The translations under genes and the position numbers were made by a program. Below the pieces are notes generated by a model, which was given only the letters and a program-made list of their open reading frames with translations, was not told the DNA's origin and made no database searches. DNA of 26,193 bases. Source: JBDTGE01 sp050742975. GTDB lineage: Bacteria; Actinomycetota; Actinomycetes; Mycobacteriales; Jatrophihabitantaceae. Where the stretch lies: NCBI GenBank assembly GCA_050742975.1, contig JBOGDQ010000115.1, forward strand, positions 1 to 26,193, written 5' to 3'. This document shows, piece by piece, positions 21,031 through 26,193 of the stretch. Each line of letters starts with the position of its first letter. Position 1 is the stretch's first letter.

Positions 21031-21482
21031 CCCCGCAGGTGGGCGAGGAGCTCCCGTCGCAGGTGTTCAGGATCGAGCGTGCGGATCTGGTCCGCTACGC
21101 CGGCGCATCCGGCGACTTCAACCCGATTCACTGGAACGAGCGCTTCGCCAAATCCGTTGGCCTGCCCGACGTGATCGCGCACGGGATGTTCACGATGGCG
21201 GCGGCGATCCGCGTCGTCACCGACTGGGCCGGCGACCCGGGCGCGGTGCTCGAGTACAGCGTCCGGTTCACGCGTCCTGTCGTCGTGCCCGATATGGACG
21301 GCGCGACCCTGCACGTGGCGGGCAAGGTGCGTGCGGTTCGTGACGACGGACTGGTGGAGGTGGACCTGACGGCGAGCGTGGACGGGCAGACCGTGCTGGC
21401 GAAGGCGCGGACCGTGGTCGCACCGATCGTCGATCGCGGCGCACCGACCGGCGATACCGGCGCCCGGACCGGCGATACGTGA
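21027..21482 (+). CDS. hadB: MaoC-like (3R)-hydroxyacyl dehydratase catalytic subunit HadB
   Basis: A 151-residue hydratase-2-type hot-dog protein. The catalytic D30 and H35 are in Y-A-G-A-S-G-D-F-N-P-I-H-W-N, followed by G-L-P-D-V-I-A-H-G-M-F-T-M. It should dehydrate (3R)-hydroxyacyl chains together with HadA. The C-terminus ends in a short Gly/Thr/Asp repeat (G-A-P-T-G-D-T-G-A-R-T-G-D-T) that is not part of the fold. It is translationally coupled to hadA. No hadC follows; the next gene is an unrelated lipoprotein. Confidence 0.92.
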   Translation: MTPQVGEELPSQVFRIERADLVRYAGASGDFNPIHWNERFAKSVGLPDVIAHGMFTMAAAIRVVTDWAGDPGAVLEYSVRFTRPVVVPDMDGATLHVAGKVRAVRDDGLVEVDLTASVDGQTVLAKARTVVAPIVDRGAPTGDTGARTGDT

Positions 21483-21504
21483 GCCCAGGGAGCACGGACG
21501 GGAC

Positions 21505-23007
21505 ATGGGCCGGCGGCTCTCGCTGAGCCCACGCTGCGCCCTGATCGCGGGCGTGGCGGGCGTGCTCCTGCTGGCTGCCTGCTCGTCGGTGCGGGACGGG
21601 CGCGGCGCCCCTCCCAGCGGGACTACCGCAGCTCCAGGCCCGTCGTCCGCGTCGGGAAGTGGCGCCGAGCCTTCCGGCAATCCGCCGCCCAGCTCATCGG
21701 GCGGCAGCCCCGCGGCCTGCTCGACGACGTACGCCGCACCGGATCCGAAGCGCCCCAAGGTTGTGCTGAAGTTCGTGGTCAGCAGCGATCTCAGCACGGT
21801 CGCGGGCACCGAGCACATCTCCTTCACGCCGGACAAGCCGATCACCGAACTGGTCTTCCGGCTCACCGCGAACACCGCCCCCACGGTCGCAGAGGGCAAC
21901 AAGATCGTCGTCAGGTCGGCCACCGCTGACCACGGCGGCGGCAGGTACACGTTCACCTCCGCGGCCGCCGCGAGTTCGACGCAGGGCGGTCTGCTGCACA
22001 TCCCGTTCGCGGCGCAGGTTCCCGCCGGTACGACCGTCACCGCGGACCTGTCCTTCACCCTCACGCTCGGCTCGCAGTCCTTCGACCGGTTCGGACGGAC
22101 GGCCAAGGACGGCGCACGCTACGCCTGGTTCGCCTCGGCGCAACCCCTGCTCGCCTGGCAGCGCGGGTTCGGCTGGCACGAGGAGAACCTGATCCAGTTC
22201 CCGGCCGAGAGCGCCACCAGCGAAGCCATGGACACCGACCTGACGGTGAGCGCGCCCGCCGCCGACACGGTGATCATGTCCGGCGATCCGGCCGATCCCC
22301 GCCCGCCACTGGTGTCCGGACCCCGTACGTGGCACTCGCGGATCGGCGCGGCCCGTGACGTCAGCGTGGCTGTCGGCCCGTTCTCGGTCAGCGATACGAC
22401 CGTCGACGGCGTCAAGCTGCGGCTCGGCGCCTACTCCTCGCAGATCCGTGACCAGCTGGTGCCCGAGTTCCACCGCGCGATCACGAAGCTGTCCGAACGG
22501 TACGGCCCCTTCCCGTTCCCGTCGCTGTCCGTCGCGCGGCTGCCTGCCCAGGGCGGCGGGATCGAGTACCCGAGCTCGATCCTGATGCTGGACGGCTCGC
22601 GGCTGGTGGCTGTCCACGAGACCGCGCACCAGTGGTTCTACGCGATGGTCGGTGACTCGCAGGCGCTGCACCCATGGCTGGACGAGGCGTTCGCGCAGTA
22701 CTCCGAGCAGCTGGTCGACGGCACCCCCGAGCCGACCGCTGCGCTGCACGCGCCGGGCCGGGTCGACTCGTCCACCGAGTCGTACGGCACGGACGAGAGC
22801 GGCTACTACTTCACGACGTACGACAAGGGCGCGGCCGCACTCGAGGCTGCGCGCAACGCAGCCGGCCCGGCGGCCTGGGACGCGGCACTGCGCTGCTACG
22901 TCGCCGCGAACGCGTGGCGCATCGTGGTCCCGGCCGACTTCGAGTCGGCGATCGCGCAGTTCCCGAAGGCGGTCGCGGTCCTGCGCACGGCGGGCGCGCT
23001 GCCCTGA
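21505..23007 (+). CDS. M1-family metallopeptidase-like lipoprotein
   Basis: A 500-residue predicted surface lipoprotein. The N-terminus has a hydrophobic stretch ending L-L-A-A-C-S-S, a lipobox, followed by a Ser/Pro/Gly-rich linker to about residue 75. The zinc site is H371-E-T-A-H375 with E394 exactly 19 residues later (in W-L-D-E-A-F-A-Q-Y), as in the M1 family. A G-G-G-I-E-Y-P segment lies where aminopeptidases have GxMEN, so the N-terminal-amine binding is altered. An earlier beta-domain with W-H-E-E-N fits the M1 N-terminal domain. It lies on the same strand 22 nt after hadB and converges on aspC with a 9-nt gap. Confidence 0.88.
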   Translation: MGRRLSLSPRCALIAGVAGVLLLAACSSVRDGRGAPPSGTTAAPGPSSASGSGAEPSGNPPPSSSGGSPAACSTTYAAPDPKRPKVVLKFVVSSDLSTVAGTEHISFTPDKPITELVFRLTANTAPTVAEGNKIVVRSATADHGGGRYTFTSAAAASSTQGGLLHIPFAAQVPAGTTVTADLSFTLTLGSQSFDRFGRTAKDGARYAWFASAQPLLAWQRGFGWHEENLIQFPAESATSEAMDTDLTVSAPAADTVIMSGDPADPRPPLVSGPRTWHSRIGAARDVSVAVGPFSVSDTTVDGVKLRLGAYSSQIRDQLVPEFHRAITKLSERYGPFPFPSLSVARLPAQGGGIEYPSSILMLDGSRLVAVHETAHQWFYAMVGDSQALHPWLDEAFAQYSEQLVDGTPEPTAALHAPGRVDSSTESYGTDESGYYFTTYDKGAAALEAARNAAGPAAWDAALRCYVAANAWRIVVPADFESAIAQFPKAVAVLRTAGALP

Positions 23008-23016
23008 CGTCCCGGA

Positions 23017-24246
23017 TCAGCCGGCGTCGGCGACCAGCTTGGCGATCCGGCTGATGCCCTCGGCCAGGTCGGCGTCGCCGAGCGCGTAGGACAGCCGCGC
23101 GTACCCCGGCGTGCCGAAGGCCTCGCCCGGGACGACGGCCACCTCGGCCTCGTCCAGGATCACGGCTGCGAGCTCGGCCGACGTCGAGGACACCCTGCCG
23201 CGCAGTGGCTTGCCGAGCAGGCCCTTGACCGACGGGTAGACGTAGAACGCGCCCTGCGGCTCGGGGCAGACGATGCCGGGAATGTCCGAGAGCAGCCCGA
23301 CGATCGTGCGGCGCCGCCGGTCGAAGGCCTCGCGCATCCGGGCCACCGCGGACAGGTCCCCGGTGACGGCGGCAAGTGCCGCGCGCTGCGCGACGTTGTT
23401 CACGTTCGAGGTCGAGTGCGACTGCAGGTTGGACGCGGCCTTGATGACGTCGGTCGGGCCGATCATCCAGCCGACCCGCCAGCCGGTCATCGCGTAGGTC
23501 TTGGCCACCCCGTTGAGGACGACGACCTTCTCGCCGGCCGAGTGGGCGATCGATACCATCTCGGCCTCGCCGACAATGCCGGATTCACGGCTGCCGCCGT
23601 AGACCAGGTGCTCGTAGATCTCGTCGGTGACCGTCCACAGGTCGTGTTCGCGGGCCCAGGCGCCGATCGCCTCGACCGCGGCCCGCGGGAAGACGGCGCC
23701 GGTCGGGTTGGACGGCGAGACGAACAGCAGGACCTTGCTGCGAGCGGTACGCGCCGCCTCGAGCTGGTCGACTGTGGCCAGGTAGCCGGTGGTCTCGTCG
23801 GTGATCACGGTCACCGGCACGCCCCCGGCCAGCTTGATCGCCTCGGGGTAGGTGGTCCAGTACGGCGCGATCACGATGACCTCGTCGCCCGGGTCGAGCA
23901 GCGCGGCAAAGGTGTTGTAGACGGCCTGCTTGCCGCCGTTGGTCACCAGCACCTGCGCGGCATCGACCTGGTACCCGGTGTCGCGCAGCGTCTTGGCCGC
24001 GATGGCCGTCCGCAGCTCGGGCAGGCCGGGGACCGGCGTGTAGCGGTGATTCTTCGGGTCACGCGCGGCGATGACCGCGGCCTCGACGATGTAGTCGGGC
24101 GTCGCGAAGTCCGGTTCGCCGGCGCCGAAGCCGATGACGGGGCGGCCGGCCGCCTTGAGCGCCTTCGCCTTCGCATCGACGGCCAGCGTGGCGGATTCGG
24201 CGATGGCGGCGATGCGGTCAGATACGCGGGCTCCCATGGCTGCCAT
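23017..24246 (-). CDS. aspC: Aspartate aminotransferase (class I PLP aminotransferase)
   Basis: A 409-residue PLP enzyme transferring the amino group between aspartate and 2-oxoglutarate. G-F-G-A-G-E-P-D-F lies at 39-47, the Y-W-T-T-Y substrate strand at 129-133, S-P-S-N-P-T-G at 177-183, and the PLP lysine is K249 in N-G-V-A-K-T-Y-A-M-T-G-W-R-V-G. The late R-L-S-Y-A holds the carboxylate-binding Arg. This matches the bacterial Ib subgroup; specificity for aspartate is the usual assignment but prephenate transamination is possible. The ATG at 24246 has GTGGGA upstream; ATG 24237 is an alternative. The start is only 7 nt from a 56-nt palindrome. Confidence 0.92.
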   Translation of the reverse strand: MAAMGARVSDRIAAIAESATLAVDAKAKALKAAGRPVIGFGAGEPDFATPDYIVEAAVIAARDPKNHRYTPVPGLPELRTAIAAKTLRDTGYQVDAAQVLVTNGGKQAVYNTFAALLDPGDEVIVIAPYWTTYPEAIKLAGGVPVTVITDETTGYLATVDQLEAARTARSKVLLFVSPSNPTGAVFPRAAVEAIGAWAREHDLWTVTDEIYEHLVYGGSRESGIVGEAEMVSIAHSAGEKVVVLNGVAKTYAMTGWRVGWMIGPTDVIKAASNLQSHSTSNVNNVAQRAALAAVTGDLSAVARMREAFDRRRRTIVGLLSDIPGIVCPEPQGAFYVYPSVKGLLGKPLRGRVSSTSAELAAVILDEAEVAVVPGEAFGTPGYARLSYALGDADLAEGISRIAKLVADAG

Positions 24247-24253
24247 CGTCCCA

Positions 24254-24309
24254 CGGCATGAACACCCCTTTCAGCGGGCCCCGGCCCGCTGAAAGGGGTG
24301 TTCATGCCG
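24254..24309. repeat. Perfect 56-nt palindrome upstream of aspC
   Basis: Arms 24254-24280 and 24283-24309 are exact 27-nt reverse complements separated by CC. The left arm opens CGGCATGAACACCCC and the right arm closes with its mirror image. It sits between the aspC start (24246, minus) and the promoter of the tRNA-Trp/secE unit (24315, plus), so it lies in or near the 5' leader of aspC. There is no T-run on either side. Such long perfect arms suggest either selection or recent origin. Confidence 0.9.
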
Positions 24310-24314
24310 ATGAG

Positions 24315-24344
24315 TTGGAGCCGCGCGCAGCCGACCCGTAGACT
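24315..24344 (+). promoter_or_regulatory. Candidate promoter of tRNA-Trp / secE
   Basis: TTGGAG (24315-24320) and TAGACT (24339-24344) are spaced by 18 nt and fit the TTGNNN / TANNNT pattern of actinobacterial housekeeping promoters. Transcription would begin near 24351, about 68 nt before tRNA-Trp. Confidence 0.5.
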
Positions 24345-24418
24345 GGCTCGCCGGGGTCCGTCGTGGCTCTGCGCCAGCATGCTCATGAGCCGCCGGGGCA
24401 GGCTGCGCCGGTTCCTGA

Positions 24419-24491
24419 AGGGGCGTGGCTCAATTGGTAGAGCACCGGTCTCCAAAACCGGCGGTTGCAGGTTCAAGTCCTGTCGCCCCTG
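24419..24491 (+). tRNA. tRNA-Trp (anticodon CCA)
   Basis: The acceptor AGGGGCG pairs fully with CGCCCCT, followed by discriminator G. The anticodon stem CCGGT/ACCGG encloses CTCCAAA with anticodon CCA, and the T arm is GCAGG-TTCAAGT-CCTGT. CCA is not encoded. Its position before secE is the conserved actinobacterial arrangement. Confidence 0.96.
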
Positions 24492-24520
24492 CGCACGTAA
24501 GCAACCGAGAGGAGTACATC

Positions 24521-24598
24521 GTGACCGAGCTTGCGAGGGCACCATTTGGTGGAGCACTCGTCGCGATGCCGACGAGCGCCGGCGAGGAGGCAGCGTGA
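24521..24598 (+). CDS. 25-residue leader ORF overlapping secE
   Basis: A GTG at 24521 with a strong GAGAGGAG site 6 nt upstream opens a frame encoding M-T-E-L-A-R-A-P-F-G-G-A-L-V-A-M-P-T-S-A and then G-E-E-A-A, ending at TGA 24598. The stop overlaps the secE GTG start (GTGA), the same coupling used by other gene pairs here. It resembles no protein I know and is too short for a fold. It may be a translational-coupling leader that sets SecE output. The alternative is that the site and overlap are coincidental and that secE is initiated only from its own GAGGAGG. Confidence 0.5.
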   Translation: MTELARAPFGGALVAMPTSAGEEAA

Positions 24599-24828
24599 CC
24601 GCGACTCGCACCGAGTCCGCGACCCCGCGCCCGTCGGGTGGTCGCGGTGGCCTGCCCACGCGCTTCGTTCGCGAGAGCGTCTCGGAGCTGCGCAAGGTGC
24701 TGTGGCCCTCGCGCAACGAACTGGTGACCTACTCCGCGGTGGTGATCGTCTTCGTGGTGATCATGACCGCGATCGTCGCCGGCCTGGACATCGGCTTTGC
24801 CAAGCTGGTGCTGCTGGTCTTCGGCTGA
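24595..24828 (+). CDS. secE: Preprotein translocase subunit SecE
   Basis: A 77-residue single-span membrane protein that clamps SecY in the Sec translocon. F-V-R-E-S-V-S-E-L-R-K-V-L-W-P-S-R-N-E-L is the conserved amphipathic helix before the membrane span (about 46-72, V-V-I-V-F-V-V-I-M-T-A-I-V-A-G). The GTG at 24595 is supported by GAGGAGG four nt upstream; the frame is open back to 24298 but that part covers tRNA-Trp. It precedes nusG as in most bacteria. Confidence 0.96.
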   Translation: MTATRTESATPRPSGGRGGLPTRFVRESVSELRKVLWPSRNELVTYSAVVIVFVVIMTAIVAGLDIGFAKLVLLVFG

Positions 24829-24893
24829 TCCGGCCGGTGGGCCGCCCGAACGCCCACCCGAGCTACCCGACCTCGAGCAAGAGAAGAGAGACT

Positions 24894-25964
24894 GTGTCAG
24901 AGCACGACGACGTCACCACCGGCGTCAGCACCGCCGGCAACTCCGAGCGCTACGACCCGTTCGGCGCGCAGCGCACCGAGCAGGCCGAGCCGAGTGAACA
25001 GGGCGAGCCGACCGAGTCGAGCGACGCCGCGGTGTCCAGCGACGTGACCGAGTCGAGCGAGCCGGCCGAGTCCGAAGACGAGGCTGTCGACCTGCGGGCG
25101 GCCGCGCGGCTGCTCGGCGCGGGCGAGGGCGAGGGCGAGGGCGACGCGATCGAGCCCGACGACGAGGTAGACGTGTCGATCCTCGGCGCCGACCCGCAGC
25201 CCGCACCCAGCGATGACGATGCGTCCGGCGCCGAGCAGGCCCTCGCCGTCGAGGTCCTGCAGGCTGACGCCGTGCCCAATGACGCCGTGCCCACTGACGC
25301 CGAGGCAGCTGACACCGCCGACGCACCGGAAACCTCGGACACCGACGAGGACGAGGACCCGATCGAGACGCTGCGCCGCGAGCTGCGGGTGCAGTTCGGC
25401 GACTGGTACGTCGTGCACTCCTACGCCGGCTACGAGAACAAGGTGAAGACGAACCTGGAGAGCCGGATCCAGAGCCTGGACATGGAAGACTACATCTTCC
25501 AGGTCGAGGTGCCGACCGAAGAGGTCGTCGAGATCAAGAACGGCAAGCGCCAGCAGGTGCAGCGCAAGGTGTTTCCCGGCTACATCCTGGTGCGGATGGA
25601 CCTGAACGACGAGTCCTGGGGGGCCGTACGCAACACCCCAGGCGTCACCGGCTTCGTCGGTGCCACCTCCCGTCCGTCGCCACTGACACTCGACGAGGTC
25701 GTCAAGATCCTCGCCCCGGCAACGCAGAAGGCAGCCGCGATGGCCGGTGGCAAGCCCGGGGCGGCCGCGTCGGACAAGCCGCAGGTGGCGACCGTCGAGT
25801 ACGAGGTCGGCGAGTCGGTCACCGTCATGGACGGCCCGTTCGCCACCCTGCCGGCGACCATCAGCGAGATCGACCCGGTGCACCAGAAACTGCACGTGCT
25901 GGTGTCGATCTTCGGCCGTGAGACGCCGGTCGAGCTGTCGTTCAGCCAGGTTTCCAAGATCTAA
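24894..25964 (+). CDS. nusG: Transcription termination/antitermination factor NusG, long acidic N-terminus
   Basis: A 356-residue NusG. The NGN domain starts near residue 169 (F-G-D-W-Y-V-V-H-S-Y-A-G-Y-E-N-K) and includes the conserved V-F-P-G-Y-I-L-V-R-M and T-P-G-V-T-G-F-V-G. A KOW domain (E-V-G-E-S-V-T-V-M-D-G-P-F-A) ends the protein. About 168 residues rich in Glu, Asp, Ser, Thr and Ala precede the NGN domain; E. coli NusG (181 residues) has none and M. tuberculosis a much shorter one. The extension has repeats such as E-G-E-G-E-G and a P-N-D-A-V-P-T-D-A pair. The GTG at 24894 follows AGAGAG; a later start inside the extension cannot be ruled out. Confidence 0.94.
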   Translation: MSEHDDVTTGVSTAGNSERYDPFGAQRTEQAEPSEQGEPTESSDAAVSSDVTESSEPAESEDEAVDLRAAARLLGAGEGEGEGDAIEPDDEVDVSILGADPQPAPSDDDASGAEQALAVEVLQADAVPNDAVPTDAEAADTADAPETSDTDEDEDPIETLRRELRVQFGDWYVVHSYAGYENKVKTNLESRIQSLDMEDYIFQVEVPTEEVVEIKNGKRQQVQRKVFPGYILVRMDLNDESWGAVRNTPGVTGFVGATSRPSPLTLDEVVKILAPATQKAAAMAGGKPGAAASDKPQVATVEYEVGESVTVMDGPFATLPATISEIDPVHQKLHVLVSIFGRETPVELSFSQVSKI

Positions 25965-26006
25965 GTACCGAAAAGCCCACTGCAAGCACAGAGAAGAAGA
26001 GAAGTC

Positions 26007-26193
26007 ATGCCTCCGAAGAAGAAGCTCGCCGCGATCATCAAGCTGCAGATCCAGGCAGGTGCTGCCAACCCGGCGCCGCCGGTCGGCCCCGCGCTGGGCC
26101 AGCACGGCGTCAACATCATGGAGTTCTGCAAGGCGTACAACGCGGCCACCGAGTCGCAGCGCGGGCAGATCGTCCCGGTCGAGATCTCGGTCT
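26007..26193 (+). CDS. rplK: 50S ribosomal protein L11, N-terminal part (cut by window edge)
   Basis: The first 62 codons of L11 are present: M-P-P-K-K-K-L-A-A-I-I-K-L-Q-I-Q-A-G followed by P-A-P-P-V-G-P-A-L-G-Q-H-G-V-N-I-M-E-F-C, the thiostrepton-region N-terminal domain. L11 binds 23S rRNA at the GTPase centre. The ATG at 26007 has AGAAGAGAAG upstream. It follows nusG by 42 nt as in most bacteria, and rplA would be expected next. Confidence 0.97.
   Translation, partial: MPPKKKLAAIIKLQIQAGAANPAPPVGPALGQHGVNIMEFCKAYNAATESQRGQIVPVEISV

Noticed and set aside
24260..24347. Short peptide (M-N-T-P-F-S-G-P-G-P...) readable from both strands at the palindrome
   Set aside because: It is a by-product of the palindrome's symmetry; no ribosome-binding site or family support.
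24897..26105. A minus-strand open frame of about 400 codons across nusG
   Set aside because: Antisense shadow of nusG and rplK; low-complexity His/Leu/Asp/Arg composition and no motif.

Overview
This is a GC-rich window from an actinobacterium. The right half matches the conserved actinobacterial gene order rpmG - hadA - hadB - tRNA-Trp - secE - nusG - rplK known from Mycobacterium, and the complex II genes resemble the mycobacterial Sdh1 type. GTG starts and ATGA/GTGA stop-start overlaps are frequent. I cannot name the genus; a lineage near Frankiales, Jatrophihabitantales or Mycobacteriales is an inference from gene order only.

Layout. (1) Positions 1-4690 look like an oxidative catabolic locus. 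A minus-strand run encodes a heme-oxygenase-like diiron oxidase (HDO, CADD/PqqC/TenA fold), a Rieske ferredoxin, a ferredoxin reductase and the first codons of an aldehyde dehydrogenase. A DUF1275 membrane protein diverges from it, with an 11-bp inverted repeat between the two, and is followed by a D-amino-acid-oxidase-family flavoenzyme. (2) Positions 4724-7770 are an arsenic resistance locus: arsR divergent from arsM - acr3 - a small Cys-rich ORF - arsC, with two matching operator-like palindromes between arsR and arsM. (3) Positions 7833-10765 hold a membrane GGDEF-EAL protein whose stop overlaps the start of a solute-binding lipoprotein with no transporter partner. (4) Positions 10838-13112 hold a frameshifted small secreted-protein remnant and a secreted beta-propeller (sialidase-superfamily) protein.

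(5) Positions 13372-17266 (minus) encode complex II: a small conserved ORF, then sdhC, sdhA and sdhB. SdhC carries a CHSCRH motif that could hold a membrane-embedded Rieske-type cluster. (6) Positions 17474-26193 are the translation/transcription core: tRNA-Thr, tRNA-Met, rpmG, hadA, hadB, tRNA-Trp, secE, nusG and the start of rplK. Two blocks interrupt it. One (17947-20547) has several copies of a 48-bp palindromic repeat around an AbiEi/DUF559-type gene, plus a TetR regulator with a DUF4873 protein. The other (21505-24309) has an M1-peptidase-like lipoprotein, an aspartate aminotransferase and a perfect 56-nt palindrome.

The leading candidates for something not yet described are the HDO/Rieske/reductase/ALDH unit, the GGDEF-EAL + binding-protein pair, the small Cys-rich ars protein, a 25-codon ORF translationally coupled to secE, and the two palindrome families.
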